The translations under genes were made by a program, and so were the position numbers. The notes under the pieces were generated by a model. The model searched no databases. It was not told where the DNA came from and saw only the letters and a list, made by a program, of their open reading frames with translations. A stretch of DNA of 64,000 nt, taken from assembly GCF_002931075.1 (NCBI RefSeq), contig NZ_PSTQ01000001.1, positions 806,001 to 870,000 on the forward strand, read 5' to 3'. This DNA is from Pseudoclavibacter sp. AY1F1 (GTDB taxonomy: Bacteria; Actinomycetota; Actinomycetes; Actinomycetales; Microbacteriaceae). Positions 24,638 to 33,749 of this stretch are shown piece after piece (the first letter of the stretch is position 1; the number at the start of each line of letters is the position of its first letter).

Positions 24638-26161
24638 ATGACTGTTTACGCGAAGCCAGGCACCGACGGGGCTCTTGTCTCGTTCAAGCCCCGCTACGAG
24701 CACTACATCGGCGGCCAGTGGGTGCCGCCCGTGAAGGGCGAGTACTTCGAGAACATCACCCCGGTGACCGGGCAGCCATTCACCGAGGTTGCAAGGGGGA
24801 CGGCTGAGGACATCGAAGCCGCTCTGGACGCGGCCCACGCCGCGGCCCCGGCTTGGGGGAAGACGAGCCCCGCCGAGCGCGCGATCATCCTGAACAAGAT
24901 CGCGGACCGCATCGAGGAGAACCTCGAGTACATCGCGGTCGCGGAGACCTGGGACAACGGCAAGCCGATCCGCGAATGCCTCGCGGCCGATATCCCACTC
25001 GCCATCGACCATTTCCGCTACTTCGCCGGGGCGATCAGGGCCCAGGAGGGCACGCTCAGCCAACTCGACGAGAACACGACCTCGTACCACTTCCACGAGC
25101 CGCTCGGCGTGGTCGGACAGATCATCCCCTGGAACTTCCCGATCCTCATGGCCGTCTGGAAGCTCGCCCCAGCACTCGCCGCGGGCAACGCGATCGTACT
25201 GAAGCCGGCCGAGCAGACGCCGACCTCGATCCTCGTGCTGTTCGAGCTCATCGGCGACCTGCTCCCGCCAGGCGTCGTGAACATCGTCAACGGGTTCGGC
25301 GCCGAAGCGGGCAAGCCCCTCGCGTCGAACTCGCGGATCCGCAAGATCGCCTTCACGGGGGAGACCACCACGGGGCGCCTCATCATGCAGTACGCCTCGC
25401 AGAACATCATCCCCGTGACGCTCGAGCTCGGGGGCAAGAGCCCGAACATCTTCTTCGAGGACATCGCGCTCCGAGACGACGCCTTTTACGACAAGGCCCA
25501 GGAGGGCTTCACCCTCTTCGCGCTCAACCAGGGCGAGGTCTGCACGTGCCCGTCGCGTGCCCTCATCCAGGACTCGATCTACGACCGATTCCTCGAGGAC
25601 GTGACGGAGCGCACGCGCAAGATCGTGCAGGGCAACCCGCTCGACACCGACACCCAGGTCGGGGCGCAGGCCTCGAACGACCAGCTCGAGAAGATCCTCA
25701 GCTACCTCGAGATCGGTCGGCAGGAGGGCGCTAAGGTGCGCATCGGAGGCGCGCGCGCCGAGCTCGATGGCGACCTCGCGGGCGGCTACTACGTGCAGCC
25801 CACGATCTTCGAGGGGCAGAACAGCATGCGCATCTTCCAGGAGGAGATCTTCGGCCCGGTTGTCGCAGTCACGAAGTTCTCCGACTACGACGACGCCATC
25901 TCGATCGCCAACGACACCCTGTACGGTCTCGGCGCGGGCGTCTGGTCGAGGATGGGCAACACTGCCTACCGCGCGGGTCGAGACATCCAGGCCGGTCGCG
26001 TCTGGGTCAACCAGTACCACGCGTACCCGGCGCACTCCGCATTCGGTGGCTACAAGTCATCCGGCATCGGCCGCGAGAACCACCTCATGATGCTCGACCA
26101 CTACCAGCAGACGAAGAACCTGCTCGTGAGCTACAGCGAGGACAAGCTCGGCTTCTTCTGA
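24638..26161 (+). CDS. exaC: NAD-dependent aldehyde dehydrogenase (ExaC/AcoD type)
   Basis: 507 residues, tetrameric cytosolic enzyme oxidising acetaldehyde and other aldehydes to acids with NAD. Visible: [28 protein letters not shown], catalytic Cys302 in [12 protein letters not shown], and the [11 protein letters not shown] segment. The N-terminal [18 protein letters not shown] and the double Cys (302, 304) are typical of the ExaC group for ethanol/acetaldehyde use. It sits between the GAF regulator and a DUF779 protein, the usual partners of this enzyme. The ribosome site AAGGGA lies in the loop of a small stem AGGAC/GTCCT (24621-24636). Confidence 0.92.
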   Translation: MTVYAKPGTDGALVSFKPRYEHYIGGQWVPPVKGEYFENITPVTGQPFTEVARGTAEDIEAALDAAHAAAPAWGKTSPAERAIILNKIADRIEENLEYIAVAETWDNGKPIRECLAADIPLAIDHFRYFAGAIRAQEGTLSQLDENTTSYHFHEPLGVVGQIIPWNFPILMAVWKLAPALAAGNAIVLKPAEQTPTSILVLFELIGDLLPPGVVNIVNGFGAEAGKPLASNSRIRKIAFTGETTTGRLIMQYASQNIIPVTLELGGKSPNIFFEDIALRDDAFYDKAQEGFTLFALNQGEVCTCPSRALIQDSIYDRFLEDVTERTRKIVQGNPLDTDTQVGAQASNDQLEKILSYLEIGRQEGAKVRIGGARAELDGDLAGGYYVQPTIFEGQNSMRIFQEEIFGPVVAVTKFSDYDDAISIANDTLYGLGAGVWSRMGNTAYRAGRDIQAGRVWVNQYHAYPAHSAFGGYKSSGIGRENHLMMLDHYQQTKNLLVSYSEDKLGFF

Positions 26162-26172
26162 TTCCCTGAGCC

Positions 26173-26215
26173 CGCCGGGCATCCGAGTACTCACCGACTC
26201 CTCGGGCGCCCGGCG
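26173..26215 (+). terminator. probable terminator after aldehyde dehydrogenase
   Basis: 8-bp stem CGCCGGGC (26173-26180 with 26208-26215) continued, after a 2x2 internal loop, by CCGAG/CTCGG, with a 13-nt loop. A smaller hairpin GCACGGC/GCCGTGC follows at 26230-26248. Some read-through into DUF779 is possible. Confidence 0.55.
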
Positions 26216-26294
26216 TACGCTCGCCGCAGGCACGGCTCCTTGCCGTGCATCGATCACGACTCCAACAGCCACGACAGAATCCGCAGGTGATCCT

Positions 26295-26756
26295 ATGCAC
26301 AGCGAAGTGCGCAATGACGTTGACAAGCTCGGTCAGGCAGCTCACCTCGCCTCGACGCCTGCCATCGAGGGAGAGACTTTCTCCAGGGTCTCCTTCACCG
26401 GGGAGGCGGTCGACATGATCTCCTCGCTCGGGCGACGCCACGGACCCCTCATGTTCCACCAGTCCGGCGGATGCTGCGACGGTTCATCGCCCATGTGCTA
26501 CCCGGCCGGAGACTTCCTCACGGGTGACGCCGACGTGCTTCTGGGTACGGCTGATATCCCGGATGCGGGCCACGTCGACTTCTGGATGTCGCGGGAGCAG
26601 TTCAACTACTGGCGACACACGCGCCTCACCGTCGACATCGTGCCTGGCCGAGGCTCCGGGTTCTCGCTCGAGGCTCCGGAAGGCAAGCGGTTCCTGATCA
26701 GGTCACAGCTCATGAACGAGGACGGCACGGACGTGGAGCCCTCGGCAGTTTCCTGA
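26295..26756 (+). CDS. DUF779 domain protein
   Basis: 153-residue protein with the DUF779 core MFHQSGGCCDGSSPMCYP (about residues 53-70), whose Cys/His cluster may bind a metal, and GHVDFWMSREQFNYW further on. The family's biochemical role is unknown to me, but it is repeatedly found beside ExaC-type aldehyde dehydrogenases and alcohol dehydrogenases, as here, which argues for a part in alcohol/aldehyde metabolism. ATG 26295 has only a weak ribosome site (CAGGTGATCCT). Confidence 0.82.
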   Translation: MHSEVRNDVDKLGQAAHLASTPAIEGETFSRVSFTGEAVDMISSLGRRHGPLMFHQSGGCCDGSSPMCYPAGDFLTGDADVLLGTADIPDAGHVDFWMSREQFNYWRHTRLTVDIVPGRGSGFSLEAPEGKRFLIRSQLMNEDGTDVEPSAVS

Positions 26757-26833
26757 CCCGGCCGCAAGCTATGTTCTCGGGCCCCAGCGTGCGACTCGCC
26801 TCGAAACACGGGGGAACTCCCCGCGCGCGGCAC

Positions 26834-26863
26834 TTGCCCTCGCTTGGGGTGGCCGACTAGGCT
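26834..26863 (+). promoter_or_regulatory. rpsA promoter
   Basis: TTGCCC (26834-26839), 18-bp spacer, TAGGCT (26858-26863). Transcription would begin near 26870, leaving a 5' leader of about 113 nt before ATG 26983. Confidence 0.6.
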
Positions 26864-26982
26864 GACAGAGCACTTTTCTGTGTGCACGTATCCGTATTCC
26901 CGGATGAACCCCGTTGCCCTTGGCTTCTTGCCTCGAGCGGCGCATCCGGGCCGACTTATAGCCCACCTGGAGCATTACCTAC

Positions 26983-28440
26983 ATGACCACCACCACGACC
27001 GAAAAGGCAACCAAGCAGGTCGCCATCAACGACATCGGATCTGCTGAGGACTTTCTTGCCGCGGTCGAAGAGACGCTGAAGTTCTTCAACGACGGGGACC
27101 TCATCGAGGGCACCGTCGTTCGCATCGACCGCGACGAGGTCCTCCTCGACGTCGGTTACAAGACCGAGGGTGTCATCCCCTCGCGCGAGCTTTCGATCAA
27201 GCACGACGTCGACCCCACCGAGGTCGTTCAGGTCGGCGACACCGTTGAGGCCCTCGTTCTCCAGAAGGAGGACAAGGAAGGCCGTCTGATCCTGTCCAAG
27301 AAGCGTGCTCAGTACGAGCGTGCTTGGGGCGACGTGGAGAAGATCAAGGAAGAAGACGGCGTCGTCACCGGCACCGTCATCGAGGTCGTCAAGGGCGGTC
27401 TCATCGTTGACATCGGCCTCCGCGGCTTCCTCCCGGCTTCGCTCATCGAGCTCCGCCGCGTGCGCGACCTCACGCCGTACCTCGGTCAGGAACTCGAAGC
27501 CAAGGTCCTCGAGCTCGACAAGAACCGCAACAACGTCGTGCTCTCGCGCCGCGCGCTCCTCGAGCAGACGCAGTCCGAGACTCGCTCGAACTTCCTCAAC
27601 AACCTCCAGAAGGGCCAGGTCCGCAAGGGTGTGGTCTCCTCGATCGTCAACTTCGGTGCGTTCGTCGACCTGGGCGGCGTTGACGGCCTCGTGCACGTCT
27701 CCGAGCTCAGCTGGAAGCACATCGAGCACGCTTCCGAGGTTGTCGAAGTTGGCCAGGAGGTCACCGTCGAGATCCTTGAGGTCGACCTCGACCGCGAGCG
27801 TGTCTCGCTCTCGCTGAAGGCAACGCAGGAAGACCCGTGGCAGGTGCTTGCACGCACGCACGCCATCGGACAGATCGCACCGGGCAAGGTCACGAAGCTG
27901 GTTCCGTTCGGCGCGTTCGTTCGCGTCGCAGACGGCATCGAGGGCCTCGTGCACATCTCGGAGCTCTCGAGCGGTCACGTCGAGCTCGCCGAGCAGGTCG
28001 TGTCGGTTGGCCAGGAGCTGTTCGTCAAGATCATCGACATCGATCTCGACCGCCGCCGCATCTCGCTCTCGCTCAAGCAGGCGAACGATGGCGTCGACCC
28101 CGAGGGCACCGAGTTCGATGCCGCGCTCTACGGCATGGTTTCCGAGTACGACGCCGAGGGGAACTACACGTACCCCGAGGGCTTCGACCCCGAGACCAAC
28201 GAGTGGAAGGAAGGCTTCGACGCTCAGCGCGAAGCTTGGGAGCAGGAGTACGCTCTCGCCCAGACTCGCTGGGAAGCGCACAAGAAGCAGGTCGCCTCGG
28301 CAGCCGAGATCGAGCAGAACGTCAGCGCCGTCGCGCCGTCGAGCTCCTCGAACTCGTTCACGAGCGAAGCAGCTGGCGCAGGAACGCTTGCCGACGACGA
28401 GTCGCTTGCAGCCCTTCGCGAGAAGCTCGCAGGGAACTAG
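26983..28440 (+). CDS. rpsA: 30S ribosomal protein S1
   Basis: 485-residue RNA-binding protein that helps mRNA bind the small ribosomal subunit. Four S1 (OB-fold) domains can be followed: GTVVRIDRDEVLLDVGYKTEG (about 40-105), GTVIEVVKGGLIVDIGLRGF (about 123-190), GVVSSIVNFGAFVDLGGVDG (about 210-277) and GKVTKLVPFGAFVRVADGIEG (about 297-362). The acidic tail after about 370 (YDAEGNYTYPEGFDPETNEW) is typical of actinobacteria. Four domains instead of the six of E. coli is normal for this phylum. Only a weak GGAG precedes the start. Confidence 0.97.
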   Translation: MTTTTTEKATKQVAINDIGSAEDFLAAVEETLKFFNDGDLIEGTVVRIDRDEVLLDVGYKTEGVIPSRELSIKHDVDPTEVVQVGDTVEALVLQKEDKEGRLILSKKRAQYERAWGDVEKIKEEDGVVTGTVIEVVKGGLIVDIGLRGFLPASLIELRRVRDLTPYLGQELEAKVLELDKNRNNVVLSRRALLEQTQSETRSNFLNNLQKGQVRKGVVSSIVNFGAFVDLGGVDGLVHVSELSWKHIEHASEVVEVGQEVTVEILEVDLDRERVSLSLKATQEDPWQVLARTHAIGQIAPGKVTKLVPFGAFVRVADGIEGLVHISELSSGHVELAEQVVSVGQELFVKIIDIDLDRRRISLSLKQANDGVDPEGTEFDAALYGMVSEYDAEGNYTYPEGFDPETNEWKEGFDAQREAWEQEYALAQTRWEAHKKQVASAAEIEQNVSAVAPSSSSNSFTSEAAGAGTLADDESLAALREKLAGN

Positions 28441-28460
28441 TTCCCAGCAGCATCACTGCA

Positions 28461-28496
28461 CCGAAGGCCGGTCCCAGTTCTGGGGCCGGCCTTCGG
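28461..28496 (+). terminator. rpsA terminator
   Basis: 15-bp stem with one G-U pair (28461-28475 with 28482-28496), loop AGTTCT, followed by TCGTTCGT. Confidence 0.85.
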
Positions 28497-28535
28497 TCGT
28501 TCGTGGAGAGACTCGTAGAGAGATGAGAAGAAAGA

Positions 28536-28569
28536 GCAACGCCCGGTCGCAGATGCGACCGGGCGTTGC
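28536..28569 (-). terminator. terminator of the DUF4126 gene
   Basis: Perfect 15-bp stem (28536-28550 with 28555-28569), loop AGAT. Read on the minus strand it is followed by TCTTTCTTCTC, a good T-rich tract. Confidence 0.88.
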
Positions 28570-28596
28570 TGCGCCTGAACGAGCGCTGGTGTGAAG

Positions 28597-29241
28597 TCAG
28601 GCGGTGAAGCCCGGGGCTGGCGGCACCGGGGGAGCGGCGGACTTCCCCCTGGCGGCTCTGGCATCCCTCACCCGCTTGAAGCTCCTGAAGAGGAACCACG
28701 CGAGGACGCCGAGCATCGCGAGCATGACCAACACGAACAACGGCACGAGGATCGCCGAGAAGAGCAGCCCAACACTGATGGCATCCTCGCCCACACTCAG
28801 CACGGGAGCGGCGGCGCCTGCAGTCACCACATTCGCTGCGGCGCGCGTGCTGCTCTTCGTGAGATGTGTCAGGAGGGCGACGCCGATGCCGATGACCACT
28901 GGCACCCAGGCGTTGCTCGTGAAGAAGGACGCGGGATCCTGGATCGCCGCGGTGGAGCTCGCCGTGCCTGCGCCGAAGACGATGCCACCGGAGGTCGGGC
29001 GGATGACCGTCTGTATCCAGTCATTGACGTGGTCGAGGGCCGGGATCTTGTCGGCGACAAGCTCGAGCACCAGCAGTAGGCCGAAGATGATGAGAACCCA
29101 GTCGTTGCTCAGCCAGGCCCAGCCGGCGGGGAGCGCGATGAGGTCCGTGAAGCGGGCGAGAAGCCCGATGCCCAGCAGGGGGATGAACGCGTTCAGGCCA
29201 CTCGCCGTCGCGAGCCCCAGGCCGGTCAGAATTTCAAGCAT
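28597..29241 (-). CDS. DUF4126 integral membrane protein
   Basis: 214 residues with five or six hydrophobic helices: a first helix containing SGLNAFIPLLGIGLLARF, then VLIIFGLLLVLELVAD, NAWVPVVIGIGVALLTHL, ANVVTAGAAAPVLSVGE and LFSAILVPLFVLVMLAMLGV, ending in a basic, Pro/Ala-rich tail. The repeated glycine-rich helices match DUF4126. Function unknown, perhaps transport. Single gene with its own terminator, divergent from coaE. Confidence 0.82.
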   Translation of the reverse strand: MLEILTGLGLATASGLNAFIPLLGIGLLARFTDLIALPAGWAWLSNDWVLIIFGLLLVLELVADKIPALDHVNDWIQTVIRPTSGGIVFGAGTASSTAAIQDPASFFTSNAWVPVVIGIGVALLTHLTKSSTRAAANVVTAGAAAPVLSVGEDAISVGLLFSAILVPLFVLVMLAMLGVLAWFLFRSFKRVRDARAARGKSAAPPVPPAPGFTA

Positions 29242-29395
29242 GTGTCTAGTGCCTCCTGCGTCTCAGTCTGGCACGCGGGAAGCACCAAGGCGGGTCGGAA
29301 TGCCGCAGGGCGCTCACGGCCTCCGCGCAGTAGCGTTGGCCTCAACCAAGATGCCGGAGCTGGCGCGGCATCCGCAGACGAGAGGACGGCACATC

Positions 29396-30031
29396 ATGGT
29401 CACCATCGCTCTGACCGGGGGGATCGGCTCCGGCAAGACGACCATCGCGAAGCGCCTGGCCGAGCTCGGCGGTGTGATCCTCGACGCCGACGTCTTCGCG
29501 AGGGAGGCCGTCGCCGTCGGCTCGCCCGCGCTCAGACAGATCGCCGCGCGATTCGGGGAGCACCTGCTGCTCGCCGACGGCACGCTCGATCGTCCCGCGC
29601 TCGGCGCGCTGGTCTTCGGCGATGAGGAGGCCCGGGGCGCGTTGAACGACATCGTGCATCCCGAGGTGCGTCGCCTCACCGGAGAGCGGCTCGACGAGGT
29701 GCTCGCCGACGACCCCACGGCCCTGGTTGTGCACGTCATCCCCCTCCTGGTCGAGTCGAAGAGCAACTACGACTACGAGGAGATCTGGGTCGCGGATGCG
29801 CCAGCCGCGGTCCGCGAGGAACGACTCGTCGAGGGCCGTGGCATGTCGCTGGCGGAGGCCAAGGCTCGCATCGCGTCGCAGGCAAGCGACGAAGAGCGGC
29901 GACGCATCGCCGACGTGCTGATCGACACGAGCGCCCCGCTTGACGAGACGCTCGAGCAGGTCGACGGGGAGTGGCGTCGACTCGCCGGGGCAGCACTCCG
30001 GGCGCCGGAGACGCAGACCTACGGCGTCTGA
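29396..30031 (+). CDS. coaE: dephospho-CoA kinase
   Basis: Last step of coenzyme A synthesis: phosphorylates the 3'-OH of dephospho-CoA with ATP. I use ATG 29396 (211 aa, the family's normal length); the frame is open far upstream but without coding features. Walker A GGIGSGKT (8-15), LDADVFAREAV (substrate-binding Asp), HPEVRRL, VVHVIPLLVES and LASQ-type RIASQASDEER lid region are all present. The short gap after it holds an 18-bp tandem repeat. Confidence 0.95.
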   Translation: MVTIALTGGIGSGKTTIAKRLAELGGVILDADVFAREAVAVGSPALRQIAARFGEHLLLADGTLDRPALGALVFGDEEARGALNDIVHPEVRRLTGERLDEVLADDPTALVVHVIPLLVESKSNYDYEEIWVADAPAAVREERLVEGRGMSLAEAKARIASQASDEERRRIADVLIDTSAPLDETLEQVDGEWRRLAGAALRAPETQTYGV

Positions 30032-30032
30032 C

Positions 30033-30075
30033 CGGCACAGACTGGAGCGTCGGCACAGGCTGGAGCGTCGGCACA
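30033..30075. repeat. 18-bp tandem repeat, 2.4 copies
   Basis: CGGCACAGACTGGAGCGT (30033-30050), CGGCACAGGCTGGAGCGT (30051-30068) and a partial third CGGCACA, starting 2 bp after the coaE stop codon. Confidence 0.85.
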
Positions 30076-30116
30076 CGCCGAGGCGACGACGCAGCTGGCC
30101 TACGGAATCGGGGAGC

Positions 30117-30833
30117 TCAGGCGAGGTCGACCCACTCGGTGCCGAGCTCGACAAGCGACCCCTGACCCGCGGTGACGGCGGCGACCTCCGAGTACAGGCG
30201 CGCTCTGGCGTCCACCGAATCAGGCACCGCCAGACTGAGCATGGCCGAGGTGCCGACATAGTCCGCCCCTGATACGAGGATCCCTCGCGCGCGGAGTTCG
30301 TTCTCCCATCGCCCCGCCGTCGCGTGTGGCGCGTCGAGACCGAACACGGCCCGTGCCTCGCGAGTCACCAGACGCGCGAGCTGCAGGGTCGATGAGACCG
30401 ACTCGGAGTATGCGCGCGCAAGACCTCCGGCCCCGAGCAGGACACCGCCGAAGTACCTCGTGACGACTGCGACCACGTCGCTCACATCCGCTGCTCCCAC
30501 GCCGTCGCGCTCGTGGAGCACCACAGCCTCGAGCATGGGCGTACCGGCGGTGCCAGCAGGCTCGCCGTCGTCGTTGGAACGCTGGACCGTCCGCCCGGCC
30601 CCGAGCACAAACGCACTGCAGTGATGGCGCGCGAGGCGGTGTGCGGTCCGGCGCCCCGCGATGACGTCCCTCGCCTCCGCCTCGTCCTCCACGCGCTGGA
30701 GGCGGCAGATGAACCGGGACCTGCGGATCTCGATCTCGTGGTCGATAGGAATCGTATCGGCGAGGACACCGTAGCGCGGCGCGGGGGCTGCGCGAGCAGC
30801 GTGCTCGGAGCCATCAGACCGTTCGGCGCGCAT
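30117..30833 (-). CDS. YigZ/IMPACT-family protein (UPF0029)
   Basis: 238 residues. The N-terminal UPF0029 domain has the family hallmarks RSRFICRLQRV, HHCSAFVLG, SNDDGEPAGTAGTPML and VTRYFGGVLLGAGGLARAY; the C-terminal ferredoxin-like DUF1949 region follows (about 150-215). Homologues are linked to translation control or proline-peptidase-like annotations, but the bacterial function is not settled. Convergent with coaE. Confidence 0.9.
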   Translation of the reverse strand: MRAERSDGSEHAARAAPAPRYGVLADTIPIDHEIEIRRSRFICRLQRVEDEAEARDVIAGRRTAHRLARHHCSAFVLGAGRTVQRSNDDGEPAGTAGTPMLEAVVLHERDGVGAADVSDVVAVVTRYFGGVLLGAGGLARAYSESVSSTLQLARLVTREARAVFGLDAPHATAGRWENELRARGILVSGADYVGTSAMLSLAVPDSVDARARLYSEVAAVTAGQGSLVELGTEWVDLA

Positions 30834-30978
30834 CCGGGCAGTCTACGGCCGCGCCTTCGCAATCCCGCCCACGTTCCGACCAAACGTTCAGACCTGGCTG
30901 ACAAGGTTGAACTCCCCCCGATACGCATGGGATCCACTGATCGGGAGTCGCGGCACGCGCTCCCAAGAGAGGACTGAC

Positions 30979-31515
30979 ATGACCACGACAGCCTCAGGCC
31001 AGCAGACCGAGAACGGCGAATACACGGTCCCCGGGCTCTCGCTCGACAAGGGCCACGAGATCGGAGAGCTCCTCCAGCTCCGCCTGCACGCGCTCAACGA
31101 CCTCCACCTCACGCTGAAGCACGCGCACTGGAACGTCATCGGGCGCGACTTCATCAGCGTCCACGAGATGCTCGACCCGCAGATCGAGCTCGTCCGTGGA
31201 TACGCGGACGAGGTCGCGGAGCGCATGGCAACGCTGGGCGTCCCACCGAACGGGCTGCCCGGAGCGCTCGTCGAGGCCCGGACATGGGGAGACTACGACG
31301 TGTTCAGGGCTGGCACGCGCCAGCACCTCGAGGCGCTCGACCACGTGTATGTGGGGGTCATCACCGACCACCGCGAGGCCATCAAGAAGCTCGACGACCT
31401 CGACCTCGTGACCCAGGACCTCGTCATCGGTCAGGTCTCCGAGCTCGAGAAGTTCCAGTGGTTCATCCGAGCTCACCTCGAGAACACGCAGGGCGTGCTC
31501 TCGAGCGAGAACTAA
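30979..31515 (+). CDS. dps: Dps-family ferritin-like DNA-protection protein
   Basis: 178 residues from ATG 30979, which has AGAGAGGA upstream; an in-frame start at 30907 is less likely. Twelve-subunit miniferritin that oxidises Fe(II) with H2O2 and stores iron. The inter-subunit ferroxidase ligands are seen in LKHAHWNVIGRDFISVHEMLD and in YADEVAERM. It has its own terminator and precedes uvrB but is not in that operon. Iron or peroxide control is likely, but I see no clear operator. Confidence 0.93.
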   Translation: MTTTASGQQTENGEYTVPGLSLDKGHEIGELLQLRLHALNDLHLTLKHAHWNVIGRDFISVHEMLDPQIELVRGYADEVAERMATLGVPPNGLPGALVEARTWGDYDVFRAGTRQHLEALDHVYVGVITDHREAIKKLDDLDLVTQDLVIGQVSELEKFQWFIRAHLENTQGVLSSEN

Positions 31516-31534
31516 GCCGCGCCGACGGCACACC

Positions 31535-31574
31535 GGGGCCTCCATGATCGCGTAGAGCGCATCAGGGAGGCCCC
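31535..31574 (+). terminator. dps terminator
   Basis: GGGGCCTCC (31535-31543) pairs with GGAGGCCCC (31566-31574); inner TGAT/ATCA pairing extends the stem. It ends 21 bp before the uvrB -10 box. Confidence 0.75.
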
Positions 31575-31594
31575 GAAATGTCGCCATCGCCACG

Positions 31595-31600
31595 TACACT
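31595..31600 (+). promoter_or_regulatory. -10 box (TACACT), probable leaderless promoter of uvrB
   Basis: TACACT ends 6 nt before ATG 31607; the intervening TGTTCT is no ribosome site. I see no clear SOS (LexA) box overlapping it. Confidence 0.55.
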
Positions 31601-31606
31601 TGTTCT

Positions 31607-33685
31607 ATGCAAGCAACACGCAGCGTCCGTCCCTTCGAAGTCGTCAGCGAGTACACGCCGAGTGGCGACCAGCCGAAGGCCATCGAGGAGCTTGCGAGCC
31701 GCATCAACGCGGGCGAACCGGACGTCGTGCTGCTGGGCGCCACGGGAACCGGCAAATCGGCCACAACCGCCTGGCTCATTGAGAAGCTCCAGCGCCCGGC
31801 GCTCGTGCTCGCGCACAACAAGACGCTGGCCGCGCAGCTCGCCACGGAGTTCCGCGAGCTCATGCCCAACAACGCGGTCGAGTACTTCGTGTCGTACTAC
31901 GACTACTACCAGCCAGAGGCCTATGTACCGCAGACCGACACCTTCATCGAGAAGGACAGCTCGGTCAACGAGGAAGTCGAGAGGCTCCGACACTCGACGA
32001 CCAACTCACTCCTGAGCCGCCGCGACGTCATCGTCGTGTCGACGGTCTCCTGCATTTACGGCCTCGGAAAACCAGAAGAATACTTCAACTCCATGCTGGC
32101 CATGCACGTCGGCGACCGCATCCCGAGGCAGGAGCTGCTCAGGCGATTCGTGACGATGCAGTACCAGCGCAACGACGTCGCCTTCCAGCGCGGAACCTTT
32201 CGCGTGCGCGGTGACACCATTGAGATCATCCCGGTGTACGAGGAGCTCGCGATCCGCATCGAGATGTTCGGCGACGAGATCGAGGCGCTCACCGCCCTGA
32301 ACCCGCTGACCGGCGACGTTGTCCGTTCAATGGACTCCGTGAGCGTGTTCCCTGGCTCGCACTACGTGGCGGGCGCCGACGCCATGCAGCGAGCGATGGG
32401 CCAGATCCGCGACGAGCTCGACGACCGCCTCAGCGTCTTCGAGCGCGAGCAGAAGCTGCTCGAAGCCCAGCGCCTGCGCATGCGCACGTCCTTCGATCTC
32501 GAGATGATGGAGCAGATCGGCTTCTGCTCGGGGATCGAGAACTACTCGCGCCACATGGACGGCCGCGCGCCTGGCGAGGCTCCGCACTGCCTCATCGACT
32601 ACTTCCCGGACGACTTCATCACCGTCATCGACGAATCGCACGTCACCGTCCCCCAGATCGGGGCGATGTACGAGGGAGACGCGTCACGGAAGCGCACGCT
32701 CGTCGACCACGGCTTCCGCCTCCCGAGCGCCCTCGACAACCGGCCGCTGCGCTGGGACGAGTTCAGCGACCGCGTCGGCCAGACCGTCTACCTCTCAGCC
32801 ACGCCCGGCAAGTACGAGCTCGCTCAGGCGGACGGATTCGTCGAGCAGATCATCCGACCAACGGGACTCGTTGACCCACAGATCGTCGTCAAGCCGTCCA
32901 AGGGCCAGATCGACGACCTGCTCGAAGAGATCCGCGTGCGGGCCGATCGCGACGAGCGAGTCCTCGTCACGACGCTCACCAAGAAGATGGCCGAGGAGCT
33001 CACCGACTTCCTCGGGGAGAACGGCGTCCGCGTCCGCTACCTGCACGCGGACGTTGACACGCTTCGACGTGTCGAGCTGCTCTCCGAGCTGCGGGCGGGC
33101 ATCTACGACGTCCTGGTCGGCATCAACCTCCTGAGGGAGGGCCTCGACCTCCCAGAGGTCTCTCTGGTCGCGATCCTGGATGCAGACAAGGAAGGCTTCC
33201 TCCGTTCGAGCACCTCCCTCATCCAGACGATCGGACGTGCCGCCAGAAACGTGACGGGCGAGGTACACATGTACGCCGACCGCATCACCGACAGCATGGC
33301 AAAGGCCATCGAAGAGACCGACAGGCGCCGCGACCGTCAGCTTGCCTACAACAAGGAGCACGGCATCGACCCGACTCCGCTGCGCAAGAAGATCGCCGAC
33401 ATCACCGAGTCGCTCATGCGCGAGGGCCAGGACACCGAGAAGCTCCTCGCGGCCAGGGGCAAGGGCGACAACAAGCGTCAGACGACACCTAAACTCAAGC
33501 GCGAGGGACTCGCCGCATCCGGCGCAAGGGAGCTCGAGAACATGATCTCGGATCTCAACGCTCAGATGCTCGACGCCGCCTCCGAGCTCAAGTTCGAGCT
33601 CGCGGCACGCCTCCGAGACGAGCTCTCGGCCTTGAAGCAGGACCTGCGGACCATGGAACGTGCCGGGCACGTCACCAAGGGCTGA
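31607..33685 (+). CDS. uvrB: excinuclease ABC subunit B
   Basis: 692-residue damage-verification helicase of nucleotide excision repair; loaded by UvrA, it then recruits UvrC. Walker [10 protein letters not shown] (about 44-52), the beta-hairpin region [20 protein letters not shown], the Walker-B-type box [36 protein letters not shown] (motif V) and QTIGRAARN (motif VI) are all present. The C-terminal UvrC-binding UVR segment is [19 protein letters not shown]. The uvrA and uvrC genes follow. Confidence 0.97.
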   Translation: MQATRSVRPFEVVSEYTPSGDQPKAIEELASRINAGEPDVVLLGATGTGKSATTAWLIEKLQRPALVLAHNKTLAAQLATEFRELMPNNAVEYFVSYYDYYQPEAYVPQTDTFIEKDSSVNEEVERLRHSTTNSLLSRRDVIVVSTVSCIYGLGKPEEYFNSMLAMHVGDRIPRQELLRRFVTMQYQRNDVAFQRGTFRVRGDTIEIIPVYEELAIRIEMFGDEIEALTALNPLTGDVVRSMDSVSVFPGSHYVAGADAMQRAMGQIRDELDDRLSVFEREQKLLEAQRLRMRTSFDLEMMEQIGFCSGIENYSRHMDGRAPGEAPHCLIDYFPDDFITVIDESHVTVPQIGAMYEGDASRKRTLVDHGFRLPSALDNRPLRWDEFSDRVGQTVYLSATPGKYELAQADGFVEQIIRPTGLVDPQIVVKPSKGQIDDLLEEIRVRADRDERVLVTTLTKKMAEELTDFLGENGVRVRYLHADVDTLRRVELLSELRAGIYDVLVGINLLREGLDLPEVSLVAILDADKEGFLRSSTSLIQTIGRAARNVTGEVHMYADRITDSMAKAIEETDRRRDRQLAYNKEHGIDPTPLRKKIADITESLMREGQDTEKLLAARGKGDNKRQTTPKLKREGLAASGARELENMISDLNAQMLDAASELKFELAARLRDELSALKQDLRTMERAGHVTKG

Positions 33686-33749
33686 CCACGGCCGCCCACC
33701 CACGCCGGGCACACAGAGCATCCACACGAATAGAGAACCCGAAAGAGCT

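Noticed and set aside
26757-26982. Riboswitch upstream of rpsA
   Set aside because: I could not match any known riboswitch core; only a promoter and an unassigned leader are supported.
33660-33749. N-terminal extension of uvrA
   Set aside because: Overlaps the uvrB end and lacks conservation; ATG 33750 has a ribosome site and starts the known UvrA sequence.
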